From contig NC_008009.1 in assembly GCF_000014005.1 (NCBI RefSeq), positions 310,001 through 374,000 of the forward strand: DNA of 64,000 nucleotides. Direction: 5' to 3'. A program made the position numbers and the translations under genes. The notes under the pieces are model-generated. The model ran no database searches and was not told the origin of the DNA. It was given only the letters and a program-made list of their open reading frames with translations. The DNA comes from Candidatus Koribacter versatilis Ellin345. GTDB taxonomy: Bacteria > Acidobacteriota > Terriglobia > Terriglobales > Acidobacteriaceae. Below are positions 8,924 to 17,097 of the stretch, in pieces (position 1 is the stretch's first letter; each line of letters begins with the position of its first letter).

Positions 8924-10195
8924 ATGGCTTGCCTCTCCGTGCTGGCGCGGATTTCCGCTGCTTTGATATTTCTCACGCTCGTGGTTCCCAGCGTTGCTCA
9001 ATCTGCGAATCGAACTGCTGCTGCGGGCACTGTCACAGTGCAATCGCTGAGCTTGCTCGATGTCGTCGACAATCTGGACGAGACGAGTTGTTCCGCGGCG
9101 CCGCGTCTTGGGACGGCCGCTTTCGAATGTGTGGGGCTGGCAGGGCGCAGTCACGGGCAGAGTTGCCTGATAGACCACATTCTGATTGGCGATCGGCTCG
9201 ATGGCCCGAAGGAACTAGCGTGCGTGAAGTCGTGCCCGGGAGGCGAGCGTAACTCGGACGCTTGCGAGAACTTCCCGTGTATCAACCGTCTTGCCGGCAG
9301 GCCTTACTTCAAGACCTTCGCGGCGCTTCCCGCTGATGTGAAGACCCGCCTAGCGGCAGACTACAACACGCTGATCCAACTGGTTCGCGCTGAGGGCACG
9401 CCTCAATACGCGGCGTTAGGTGGCGACAGCAAGCGCGGAGCGGTGAAGCGCGACATCCTCGGCATAGTGTTGAAGGGGTTGCTAGACGTGGACTCTGGAA
9501 AGGACATCGGCCCCGGCGAAATGCTGCCGTTCGGGGAGTGCATCCTGGAACGGGCGAGCACACGCGAGAAAGTGAACGGACTCGAGCTTCATCCTTCGAA
9601 ACGCTATGGCCAGGCGCCGAGAGTGAACACCGGAAATCCTGCGGATGCTTCCCCGATGGACACTTCGGCGAACGGCAATCTCAACGTTTATGAATCTGCA
9701 TTCCTTCGCTGTAGCCGTGTGTCACCTGACCTTTCCAAGTGCCTGGCAGGCCAGATCACCGCGGAATTTCCGGACCTGCTCGCCGGCGAGATCTTGCACG
9801 AACTGGTGCACTTCAACCAGTTCAAGTTCGGGCACGAGATGATCGCGAAAGACAACGTACCCGATGACGCGAAGTCGATCCTCGACGAAATCATGGCCTA
9901 CGGTGTCTCACGCGAACATCTCTACTATCGGCAGGGGCTGAGTCCCGCGAATGTGGCACTGCTCACCGGTGCCGGTATGAAGGGGCAGGTTGCGGAGTTT
10001 CAAAATGCGTGGCGCGACCTCGGAGAAGACCGCCAGGAAGAGGTCGCATTGTGGGCGCACCACACCTACGCATGGATGCGCGCGCGTCTCACCAGTCCGA
10101 ACCGTCCTGCCGATGAGGGGCGTACGTGGTCGCTGATGTGCAGCGCAATCGCGCGGCACAACCAGAAAAAACACACCATCATTCCGTGTTACTGA
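8924..10195 (+). CDS. Secreted zincin-like protein with HELVH motif
   Basis: The 423-residue protein starts at the ATG at 8924 with GAGGGA upstream and a signal peptide (ARISAALIFLTLVVPSVAQS). A cysteine-rich middle (CAPR-like clusters such as SCPGGERNSDACENFPC) suggests disulfides outside the cytoplasm. Residues 292-296 read H-E-L-V-H, preceded by LAGEIL, and a second acidic motif, ILDEIMAYG, places E322 26 residues later. Together these look like the HExxH...E zinc site of gluzincin-type peptidases. I do not recognise the family, and peptidase activity is inferred from the motif alone. It ends 3 bp from the convergent reductase gene. Confidence 0.7.
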   Translation: MACLSVLARISAALIFLTLVVPSVAQSANRTAAAGTVTVQSLSLLDVVDNLDETSCSAAPRLGTAAFECVGLAGRSHGQSCLIDHILIGDRLDGPKELACVKSCPGGERNSDACENFPCINRLAGRPYFKTFAALPADVKTRLAADYNTLIQLVRAEGTPQYAALGGDSKRGAVKRDILGIVLKGLLDVDSGKDIGPGEMLPFGECILERASTREKVNGLELHPSKRYGQAPRVNTGNPADASPMDTSANGNLNVYESAFLRCSRVSPDLSKCLAGQITAEFPDLLAGEILHELVHFNQFKFGHEMIAKDNVPDDAKSILDEIMAYGVSREHLYYRQGLSPANVALLTGAGMKGQVAEFQNAWRDLGEDRQEEVALWAHHTYAWMRARLTSPNRPADEGRTWSLMCSAIARHNQKKHTIIPCY

Positions 10196-10198
10196 GTA

Positions 10199-11077
10199 TC
10201 AGGCTGCGACGGCGATCGAGTTGAGTTTGTCCAACGCCTCTGGAGAAAGCTGCAACTCGGCGGCGGCGAGGTTCTCGTGCAGGTGGCCGATTGACGAGGT
10301 GCCAGGAATTAGCAAAACATTCGGTGCGCGGTGCAACAGCCATGCCAGCGCGACCTGCATGGGAGTGGCGTTTAGGCTGGCGGCAACTTCGTTGAGAGTG
10401 GACGATTGCAGCGGGGTGAATCCGCCGAGAGGGAAGTATGGAACGTAGGCGATGCCGTTGGCTGCGAGGTCGTCGATGAATTTGTCGTCGTGGCGGATCG
10501 CGAGATTGTAGAGATTCTGTACGCCGACGATCGGCACAATGGCTTGCGCTTCCTCCAATTGCTTTGGTGAAACGTGGCTCACGCCGATGTGGCGGATGAG
10601 GCCTTTCTGCTGCAGTTCCGCAAGCACGGTGATCTGTTGCGCGATGGAATCTTCCCCGGGCTTTTCGCCGAAACCCCACGCCCGGAAATTTACGACATCG
10701 AGAACGTCGAGGCTGAGATTGCGCAGGTTATCGTGCACGGCCTGGCGCAGTTCATCGGGGCTGTTTGCCGGGAGCCAGGAGGCGTCGTCCCCGCGACGTC
10801 CGCCGACCTTGGTGACGATCGTCAGGTTTTTCGGATACGGGTGAAGTGCTTCCTTGATGATCTGATTGGTGACGTGCGGGCCGTAATAATCGCTGGTGTC
10901 AATGTGGTCCACGCCGGCGGCGATGGCTTCGCGAAGCACGGCGACGCACGCAGCGCGGTCCTTCGGTGGACCAAAGACGTGCGGGCCTGCGAGTTGCATG
11001 GCGCCGTAGCCCATGCGATGCAGCGTGATGTCGGTGCCGGGCAAGGTAAAGGTGCCGCCAAGTTTGTCAGTGCTCAT
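10199..11077 (-). CDS. Aldo/keto reductase
   Basis: The 292-residue protein is a complete NADPH-dependent aldo/keto reductase of (beta/alpha)8 type. The catalytic residues are D60 and Y65 in HIDTSDYYG, K90 in IVTKVGG, and a histidine in LIRHIGVSH. The C-terminal cofactor segment (VLLIPGTSSIGHLHENL) is also present. It resembles the YdbC group of E. coli oxidoreductases. GGAGG lies about 9 nt before the ATG. It is divergent from a TetR gene 70 bp away, and a palindrome in that gap makes TetR control likely. The substrate is unknown; detoxification of a carbonyl compound is a reasonable guess. Confidence 0.9.
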   Translation of the reverse strand: MSTDKLGGTFTLPGTDITLHRMGYGAMQLAGPHVFGPPKDRAACVAVLREAIAAGVDHIDTSDYYGPHVTNQIIKEALHPYPKNLTIVTKVGGRRGDDASWLPANSPDELRQAVHDNLRNLSLDVLDVVNFRAWGFGEKPGEDSIAQQITVLAELQQKGLIRHIGVSHVSPKQLEEAQAIVPIVGVQNLYNLAIRHDDKFIDDLAANGIAYVPYFPLGGFTPLQSSTLNEVAASLNATPMQVALAWLLHRAPNVLLIPGTSSIGHLHENLAAAELQLSPEALDKLNSIAVAA

Positions 11078-11117
11078 TTCTTCCTCCGCTGGCTGTTTCC
11101 GGGTGCGTATAGTTAGA

Positions 11118-11131
11118 TGAAGGAACCTTCA
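11118..11131. promoter_or_regulatory. Candidate TetR operator between the divergent genes
   Basis: TGAAGG and CCTTCA form a perfect inverted repeat around a central AA, 14 bp in all. It lies in the 70 bp gap between the aldo/keto reductase and tetR starts, where it could overlap both promoters. TetR-family operators are commonly short palindromes in such gaps. The assignment rests on position and symmetry. Confidence 0.55.
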
Positions 11132-11147
11132 GTTTCGGAGTTCGCAT

Positions 11148-11792
11148 TTGCCCAGACTTGTTCGAACCGCGTTACAGCCGCGAAAAACGCCAGTGCAAGC
11201 ACGTTCAGCAGTGACGGTCGACGCAATTTTGGAGGCCGCCATTCAGGTTCTGGTGGACGCCGGCAAAGAGCGGCTGACTACGACGCAGGTCGCGTACCAC
11301 GCCGGGGTTTCCGTAGGCACACTCTACCAATACTTTCCCAACAAGAGCGCGCTGTTGCAGGCGGCCTTGAGGCGGCACCTTGAGAGTGTAAGCGCGGAAG
11401 TGCTGAAGGTGTGCGAAGAGTATCGCTCCATGGGCTTGCTGGAGATGGGTGCTGCCGTGGTGGACGTCTACATCGATGCGAAGATGCGTCACGTGAAAGA
11501 GAGTGCGGCGCTCTATGCGGTGAGTTCTGACGTGGATGGCATGGCGATCGCGAAAGCTGCGGCGGCGCGCGCACGGCGGTCGCTGGTCGAGTTGTTTGTC
11601 ACGGCGAAGGAAGGGCTGAGGAAAGACCCCGAACTTATCGCGACGAGCGTGTCGGCAGCCATGAATGGATTCGCACGAGCGCTGCTGGAGTCGAAATCGC
11701 CGGAGCGGGAAGTGGAAACACTGCGTGGGGAGTTGCTGGCGCTTGTACAAGCGTACCTGCGTACGTGCGTGAAATCGCCGATTACGATTTAG
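11148..11792 (+). CDS. TetR-family transcriptional regulator
   Basis: The 214-residue protein has an N-terminal TetR helix-turn-helix at about 24-70 (AILEAAIQVLVDAG ... TTTQVAYHAGVSVGTLYQYF). A helical ligand-binding domain follows, as usual for the family. The start is a TTG at 11148 with CGGAG 7 nt upstream; an in-frame GTG downstream is an alternative. It is divergently transcribed from the aldo/keto reductase and probably represses both genes through the palindrome at 11118-11131. The inducer cannot be told from the sequence. Confidence 0.88.
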   Translation: MPRLVRTALQPRKTPVQARSAVTVDAILEAAIQVLVDAGKERLTTTQVAYHAGVSVGTLYQYFPNKSALLQAALRRHLESVSAEVLKVCEEYRSMGLLEMGAAVVDVYIDAKMRHVKESAALYAVSSDVDGMAIAKAAAARARRSLVELFVTAKEGLRKDPELIATSVSAAMNGFARALLESKSPEREVETLRGELLALVQAYLRTCVKSPITI

Positions 11793-11963
11793 GGACGCCT
11801 GGTGGAATGCTCTACATAGTGAATGACGCGTCGTTCGTGAGTTCGAGTCCGGCGAGCCGTGGCGCTCGTGTTCCGCAGGTGCATCTCAGTTGGGACCGTC
11901 AGCTCCCGGATGCGTCGCAAAAGAGAAGCGGTAGAGGGCAGAATTAGCGATAAGGGAAGGGAA

Positions 11964-12040
<77 letters not shown>

Positions 12041-12142
12041 ACTATTTTCAATTATAACGGCAAAAGGCGCGGTTCCCATTCCTGAACGCGGGATGAACGG
12101 CATGAGGAGTGGCGAGGGCGCGCGTGCGATGCGTCTATAATC

Positions 12143-12697
12143 ATGTGCTGTATGCAATCGCTCCAGTATGCGCTGGTCGCTTACGTGCGCAGCCCGATTG
12201 GAATTTTCGTCGAGCAGTTAAGGCGGGAGATCCATCCGGAGCACGCGCACCTGGCAGCGCACGTTACGGTGTTGCCGCCGCGCCCGCTGCGCGGCACCGA
12301 AGCTGACGCTCTCGCTGAAGTGCAGCGGATGGCCGAGGCGCATCCGGCATTTGAGATCGGCATGGGCGAGGTGGAGACGTTTGCACCCAGCACTCCAACC
12401 ATCTTCATTCGCGTGGCGCGAGCGGCTTATCGCATGCGCGAGTTGCACGACGCATTGAATACCGGCGTCCTGCAATACGACGAGCCGTGGCCGTACATGC
12501 CACACATGACGATTGCGAAGCTCAACTGCTTGCCCGATGCGGAGAGCCTGGTCGACACTGCGCGTGCACGCTGGCGAGACTACAAGGGATCGAAGGAAGT
12601 GGTTATCGATAACCTGGCGTTCGTGCGCGGGTCGGGCCACACCTGGTTCGACATCGCGGAGTTTTCGTTGCAAGCGGCTGCCAAAATGCCGCGGTAG
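12143..12697 (+). CDS. 2H phosphoesterase (LigT/2'-5' RNA ligase-like)
   Basis: The 184-residue protein has the two HxTx motifs that define the 2H phosphoesterase superfamily: H40-V-T-V and H121-M-T-I. They are spaced across two structural repeats. The length is typical. Members hydrolyse or form 2',5' or cyclic phosphodiester bonds in RNA ends or nucleotides; which of these applies here is not evident. The start may be the ATG at 12143 or at 12152 (MQSLQYALVAY). A TATAAT at 12136-12141 would make either transcript almost leaderless. It stands alone between tRNA-Pro and the dehydrogenase-like gene. Confidence 0.85.
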   Translation: MCCMQSLQYALVAYVRSPIGIFVEQLRREIHPEHAHLAAHVTVLPPRPLRGTEADALAEVQRMAEAHPAFEIGMGEVETFAPSTPTIFIRVARAAYRMRELHDALNTGVLQYDEPWPYMPHMTIAKLNCLPDAESLVDTARARWRDYKGSKEVVIDNLAFVRGSGHTWFDIAEFSLQAAAKMPR

Positions 12698-12803
12698 TGC
12701 ATGTACCTCTTCTGTATTGCCAATGAACGTTTGAAAAAACTACAACTATAAGCACTGTCCCGGCGCCATGGAATCTCCCCCACATTCGGGGAGAGGTGGA
12801 TAT

Positions 12804-14072
12804 ATGAACGTTGGAGTTTATGGGTCGGGCTATCTTGGGACAGTTGTGTCCGCCTGCCTCGCCGATCTTGGCATGCCTGTGACCTGCTACGACGCTGACA
12901 CCACTCTGGTGATGGACAGCGCGCAGGGCACTCTACGATTTCACGAAAAGAACCTCAAAGAGATCGTTCGCCGCAATGTGCGCGCGGACCGGCTGATGTA
13001 CACGACGGAGCTGGAATCCGTGGCTCGGCGTGCGGGAGCGATCTTCATTGCCGAAGATACGCCGGACGAAATCGAACATATTGTTCCGGAACTGGCGGCG
13101 GTGGCGCAGCCTCACGCGGTGTTCGTCATTGTAACGCCCACGCCGGTGGGCACGACACGGCGGATCGAAACCGAGCTGCGTATGCGCAGCTACAAACAGC
13201 ATGTAGTCGTGCAGCCGATGTTCCTGACCGACGGATGCGCGGTGGAAGATTTCAACTGGCCGGACCGGCTGGTGCTGGGAACGACGTCGCACGATGCGGT
13301 GGACGTGATGAAGCAAATCTACCGGCCGATCGTGATGCGCGGCGTGCCGCTGATCGTGACCTCGTATGAGACGGCGGAACTGGTGCGCGAGGCTTCGACG
13401 GCGTTCGTGGCGACGAAACTGTCGTTCATCAATGAACTGGCGAGTTTGTGCGATCACGTGAAGGCCGATGCGACAGATCTCGCGCTGGCGATGGGGTTGG
13501 ACAAAAAGATCGGGCCACGATGCCTGCAGCCGGGAGCACGGATTGGCGGGGCGTTCGTGGAAAACGAGATGAATGCGCTGGCGTCACTGGCGGAAGAGTT
13601 TGGCGTCTCTCTGAAGGTGCTGACGGCAGCGCGCGAAGTGAACCACGATTTCTCGGACCAGGTGATGGAGAAGCTGACATCGCTGATGCCAAGCGTGGTG
13701 GGTCGCGAGGTCGGCATTCTCGGTCTGGCGTTCAAGCCGAACACGAATTGCGTGGCGGGATCGGTATCGCTCTCGCTGGCGCGCGGTTTGATTTCTCGCG
13801 GAGCGCGGGTACGGGCCTACGATCCGGTGGCGATTCCAGAGGCGCAGCGCGAATTGAATGACGTGGTGCACTTCTGCCAAACGGCCTACGAGGCGGCCGA
13901 GGGGAGCGATGCGCTGGTGGTAGGCACGGGCTGGCCGGAGTTCCGCGCGCTCGATTGGCAACGCGTGAAGAAACTGCTGAAAACCCCGGTGGTTTTCGAC
14001 ACCAAGAACATGCTGGATGCGGGCCGCCTGCGCAATATGGGCTTCCGCTACTTAGGCATTGGACGTTCCTAG
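12804..14072 (+). CDS. UDP-glucose/GDP-mannose dehydrogenase homologue with missing catalytic residues
   Basis: The 422-residue protein starts at ATG 12804 (AGAGGTGG upstream) and has the full three-domain layout of nucleotide-sugar dehydrogenases. The Rossmann motif GVYGSGYLG is intact at 4-12. The ATKLSFINE segment keeps the conserved Lys (205) and Asn (210). The usual catalytic site does not fit: the GGSCFPKD motif with the nucleophilic cysteine reads GGAFVENE (248-255), the PEFL glutamate is a methionine (QPMFL, 137-141), and the NTDD-RESP sugar-binding motif reads NTNCVAGS. Known enzymes oxidise UDP-glucose to UDP-glucuronate; this one is unlikely to do so. It may be a pseudo-enzyme or catalyse another reaction. 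A terminator follows it. Confidence 0.85.
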   Translation: MNVGVYGSGYLGTVVSACLADLGMPVTCYDADTTLVMDSAQGTLRFHEKNLKEIVRRNVRADRLMYTTELESVARRAGAIFIAEDTPDEIEHIVPELAAVAQPHAVFVIVTPTPVGTTRRIETELRMRSYKQHVVVQPMFLTDGCAVEDFNWPDRLVLGTTSHDAVDVMKQIYRPIVMRGVPLIVTSYETAELVREASTAFVATKLSFINELASLCDHVKADATDLALAMGLDKKIGPRCLQPGARIGGAFVENEMNALASLAEEFGVSLKVLTAAREVNHDFSDQVMEKLTSLMPSVVGREVGILGLAFKPNTNCVAGSVSLSLARGLISRGARVRAYDPVAIPEAQRELNDVVHFCQTAYEAAEGSDALVVGTGWPEFRALDWQRVKKLLKTPVVFDTKNMLDAGRLRNMGFRYLGIGRS

Positions 14073-14124
14073 TTTTCTCCTTACTTCCATTTCGGATTTG
14101 TGAATCCATTGTGTTTCCTCCTTC

Positions 14125-14154
14125 GGCGCGAACCTAAACCGTTCGCGCCTTTTA
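14125..14154 (+). terminator. Rho-independent terminator after the dehydrogenase-like gene
   Basis: Arms GGCGCGAAC (14125-14133) and GTTCGCGCC (14141-14149) form a perfect 9-bp GC-rich stem with a 7-nt loop, followed directly by TTTTAT. It separates the dehydrogenase-like gene from osmC, whose start is only 22 nt further on. Confidence 0.85.
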
Positions 14155-14175
14155 TAATTCCGAGCGGAGGATTTC

Positions 14176-14598
14176 ATGCAAAGAACAGCAAGTGCACACT
14201 GGGAAGGTGGGCTGAAAGACGGGAAGGGATCGGTCTCGACGGCCAGCGGTGTCCTGAAACAGACGCAGTATTCCTTCGCGACACGATTTGAGAACGGCGC
14301 CGGCACGAACCCGGAGGAGTTGATTGCGGCGGCGCACGCAGGATGCTTCTCGATGGCATTCTCGGCCGAACTGGGCAAGGCAGGCTTCACGCCGACCTCG
14401 ATCGATACCAGTGCCACGCTGACCCTGGACAAGACGGATGCCGGGTTCACGATTACAGCGATCCACCTGGATGTCCATGCCAAGATCCCGAACATAGACC
14501 AAGCGAAGTTCGAAGAGATCGCAAACGGCGCGAAGAAAGGCTGCCCGGTATCGCGCGTCCTCAACGCGACGATCACGATGACGGCGCATCTGTCCTAA
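14176..14598 (+). CDS. OsmC-family organic hydroperoxide reductase
   Basis: The 140-residue protein matches OsmC/Ohr proteins in length and motifs. The two reactive cysteines are C57 in AAAHAGCFSMA and C123 in KKGCPVSRVL, and the NPEELIAAAHA signature is complete. OsmC proteins form homodimers in the cytoplasm and reduce organic peroxides. GGAGG lies 7 nt before the ATG. A terminator ends just upstream and hairpins follow, so it is probably a one-gene transcript placed between sugar genes. OsmC rather than Ohr is my reading, based on the N-terminal TASAHWEGGLKDGKG. Confidence 0.92.
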   Translation: MQRTASAHWEGGLKDGKGSVSTASGVLKQTQYSFATRFENGAGTNPEELIAAAHAGCFSMAFSAELGKAGFTPTSIDTSATLTLDKTDAGFTITAIHLDVHAKIPNIDQAKFEEIANGAKKGCPVSRVLNATITMTAHLS

Positions 14599-14615
14599 AG
14601 GTGCTCTACTTTGGC

Positions 14616-14695
14616 GGCGCCTGCGGCGAGAAATCGCGGGCGCCTAGCCAACAACCAAGCTCCGGGAGACATCCCAAATGTAAGTACATTTTGGG
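14616..14695. other. Two hairpins between osmC and the glycosyltransferase gene
   Basis: A 10-bp stem with one G-T pair (arms 14616-14625 and 14635-14644) lies 17 nt after the osmC stop. A second stem, CCCAAATGTA/TACATTTTGGG with one bulge (14673-14695), lies 33 nt before the next start. Neither has a T-run. The first could aid termination; the second sits in the leader of the glycosyltransferase gene. Confidence 0.4.
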
Positions 14696-14728
14696 CCCCC
14701 GTCCTTTACTTTTCCCTGGAGCAAGAAG

Positions 14729-15814
14729 TTGCAGATCACAATCTTTGGGCTGACCATTTCATCCTCGTGGGGCAATGGCCACGCGACGCCTTATCGCGCC
14801 CTGGTGCGGGCGCTGCATCACCTCGGTCACAGCGTCACGTTTTATGAAAAAGATGTGCCGTATTACGCGTGCCATCGCGATATGGCCGAGTTGCCCTATT
14901 GCGAGTTGGTGCTGTATCCGGAGTGGTCGATTGTCCGCCACTTCGCGCTGAAACAGGCGGCGGAATCCGATGTGGTGATCGTGGCGAGTTATTGCCCCGA
15001 GGGTGCACGGATAGCGGACGAAGTGCTGGGATTGCGGCGGCCACTGAAGGTGTTTTACGACCTCGATACTCCAGTGACGCTGGCCAACTTTCAGTCGCAA
15101 GGCAAGACCGAGTATCTCGAGCCACGACAGATCACGGAATTTGACCTCGTTCTGTCGTTCACTGGTGGGAAGGCACTACGACGACTGGAGACCGAATTCC
15201 ACGCGCAGTTGGCGCGGCCGCTATATGGATGCGTGGACGCCGATAGCTATCATCGTGTTCCGGCGTCGCCCGCGCTGCTGTGCGATCTGAGTTACATGGG
15301 GACGTACGCACCGGACCGGCAGGAGAAGCTTGACGCTCTTTTCCTGGAGCCGTCGCGGCGGTCGCTGGGCATGCATTTCCTCCTCGCTGGAAGTCTGTAT
15401 CCGTGGGGATGGAGTTGGGGTGAGAATGTAAAGAAGCTGGACCACGTTGCGCCGAGCGATCATCCGGCGCTGTACTCGTCGTCGTGCGCAACGCTGAACA
15501 TTACGCGCAGAGACATGGCGGAGTCGGGGTACTGTCCGTCGGGACGGTTTTTCGAGGCCGCGGCGTGCGAGTGCCCGATTCTGACGGACACGTGGGAAGG
15601 GCTGGAGACGTTCTTCACCGACGACGAGATCGTGCGCGTGCACAATGCAGATGAAGTTCTTACCGCAATGCGAGCGGATTTGCGTGAGCACGCGCGGCGC
15701 GCGCGGCAGCGAACGCTTGACGGACACAGCGGCATGCGTCGGGCGCAGCAGATGCTCGCGTACTTTGACGAAGCCGTCGCACGCGGCCGGCGCGCACGAA
15801 CGGAGGTCGCATGA
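14729..15814 (+). CDS. CgeB-like glycosyltransferase
   Basis: The 361-residue protein resembles CgeB/DUF3880-type GT-B glycosyltransferases. The N-terminal half starts ITIFGLTISSSWGNGHATPY, and the C-terminal half carries the family signature LNITRRDMAESGYCPSGRFF followed by EAAACECPILTDTWEGLETFF. In CgeB relatives that segment binds the nucleotide sugar. The start is a TTG with GGAG upstream. Its stop overlaps the ATG of the nucleotidyltransferase gene by 4 nt, so the two are made together and probably act in one pathway, adding an activated sugar to an unknown acceptor. The acceptor is not indicated by the neighbours. Confidence 0.82.
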   Translation: MQITIFGLTISSSWGNGHATPYRALVRALHHLGHSVTFYEKDVPYYACHRDMAELPYCELVLYPEWSIVRHFALKQAAESDVVIVASYCPEGARIADEVLGLRRPLKVFYDLDTPVTLANFQSQGKTEYLEPRQITEFDLVLSFTGGKALRRLETEFHAQLARPLYGCVDADSYHRVPASPALLCDLSYMGTYAPDRQEKLDALFLEPSRRSLGMHFLLAGSLYPWGWSWGENVKKLDHVAPSDHPALYSSSCATLNITRRDMAESGYCPSGRFFEAAACECPILTDTWEGLETFFTDDEIVRVHNADEVLTAMRADLREHARRARQRTLDGHSGMRRAQQMLAYFDEAVARGRRARTEVA

Positions 15815-16569
15815 TCGGCATCATTCCGGCAGCGGGCGCAGGACAGAGAATTCAGCCCCTGGGCTGTTCGAAGGAGTTGTTGCCGGTCGGATCGCGGATG
15901 ATCGACGGTGTGGAGCGTCCGAAGGCGGTAGCGGAGTATCTCGTAGAGCGAATGATCGCCGCGGGAGCCGAGCAGATCTGCATGGTGATTTCGGCGGAGA
16001 AGAGCGACATTGTTCGCTACTTTGCGGAGCGCAATTATGCCGCGGAGATCTTCTACGTGGTGCAGCAGAAGCCGGCGGGCTTGTGCGATGCGTTGTTTCG
16101 GGCCGAGCCGTTTGCCCGAACTCATCGCAATGTGCTGATCGGGCTACCGGACACGATCTGGTTTCCGGAGAACGCGTATCGTCCGGCGGTAGAAGACCAG
16201 AAGGCCGATGTGAATCTCGTGCTGTTCCCGGTGGACGATCCAACGGTGTTCGATGCGGTGGTGTGCGACGCCCAGAATTTCGTCGAAAAAGTGGAAGTGA
16301 AGCAGAAAGACGCGCACAGCCAATGGGTGTGGGGCGCCGTCACCTGCACGGGCGAGTCATTCCACGCGTTGAAGTTGTTATGGGAGTCGCGGCACCGCGA
16401 GGATGAATATCTCGGACACTTGTTGAATGCGTACATCGCGGCGGGCGATGCCGTGCGGGCGACGCACTGCGGCGAGCTGTATATGGATGTCGGGACGCTC
16501 GACGGCTATCATCGCGCGCTCGACTATTTGCGCGCGAAGAGGCAGGCCCGCGTCGAGCCTGCAGCCTAA
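15811..16569 (+). CDS. Sugar-phosphate nucleotidyltransferase
   Basis: The 252-residue protein is a nucleotidyltransferase of the RmlA/glucose-1-phosphate type. The pyrophosphorylase loop reads PAAGAGQRIQPLGCSKELLP, with the catalytic Lys in SKELLP, and a metal-binding Asp lies in IGLPDTIWFP. It lacks the long C-terminal repeat domain of some relatives. It would make an NDP-sugar from a sugar 1-phosphate. The ATGA overlap with the glycosyltransferase suggests the product is that enzyme's donor. The exact base and sugar are unknown; the loop differs from the canonical GxGTRLxPLT, so its specificity may differ from RmlA. Confidence 0.85.
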   Translation: MIGIIPAAGAGQRIQPLGCSKELLPVGSRMIDGVERPKAVAEYLVERMIAAGAEQICMVISAEKSDIVRYFAERNYAAEIFYVVQQKPAGLCDALFRAEPFARTHRNVLIGLPDTIWFPENAYRPAVEDQKADVNLVLFPVDDPTVFDAVVCDAQNFVEKVEVKQKDAHSQWVWGAVTCTGESFHALKLLWESRHREDEYLGHLLNAYIAAGDAVRATHCGELYMDVGTLDGYHRALDYLRAKRQARVEPAA

Positions 16570-16581
16570 TTTCGCATTTCT

Positions 16582-16842
16582 TTAACTATGAGCGCGGAGA
16601 ATGTCCCTGATCTCGCGGTTGATGCGAGCGGCGTCGCGCGAGGCCTTGTCGATCAACTCGACCCAGCGTTTATTGGTGTCGTCTAACGTGGCCTGGGCGA
16701 GCAGGTACGAAGCCTGCATTACGGTTTCAATGGAATTGCTAAGATCGTGTGCCAGGGTGCGCATTTGCGCGATGGTTTCGCCTTGAATCGCTTTCTCTGT
16801 CATAGATGGCTGGGCAGGTTGCGAAGACATTTCCTCTCCCAT
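16582..16842 (-). CDS. Stand-alone histidine-kinase DHp-like helical hairpin protein
   Basis: The protein has only 86 residues. Residues 25-84 look like the dimerisation/phosphoacceptor hairpin of a histidine kinase: MRTLAHDLSNSIETVMQASY with H32 in the position of the phospho-histidine, then a second helix ending RINREIRDILRAH. No ATPase domain follows, and neither flank encodes one. It might act as a phosphotransfer or kinase-inhibiting protein, or be a remnant. The start could also be the ATG at 16830. It is convergent with the nucleotidyltransferase gene, 12 bp away. Confidence 0.6.
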   Translation of the reverse strand: MGEEMSSQPAQPSMTEKAIQGETIAQMRTLAHDLSNSIETVMQASYLLAQATLDDTNKRWVELIDKASRDAARINREIRDILRAHS

Positions 16843-16990
16843 TCAGTGTAATACTTCGAGGCCGTTGGGGCTGGTATTCGCCCTGATGTGCAAAAGTCAG
16901 TTTGATATGACGATGATTTGCAACATTTCGTTGTGCGCAGCTCAGGATTTGTTGGCGGCGGCGGCGGAGAAGTGCTTGCGGTGCCGTGGT

Positions 16991-17018
16991 TTGACACTCA
17001 GGCCGCAGCCTGTAGAAT
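16991..17018 (+). promoter_or_regulatory. Sigma-70-type promoter of tRNA-Leu
   Basis: A perfect -35 TTGACA (16991-16996) and a -10 TAGAAT (17013-17018) are 16 bp apart. They lie 80 bp before the tRNA, which implies a leader of about 70 nt to be processed. Confidence 0.7.
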
Positions 17019-17097
17019 AGGGGAGTACGTCGCCTCCGACCTGCGGATAGTACGGGTCCCCGGACACGGGTTGCACCGCGCAGGTTCACCTAGAAGT

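Noticed and set aside
12136-12141. TATAAT before the 2H phosphoesterase
   Set aside because: Too close to the start codon and without a -35; it would give an almost leaderless transcript, so it may be chance.
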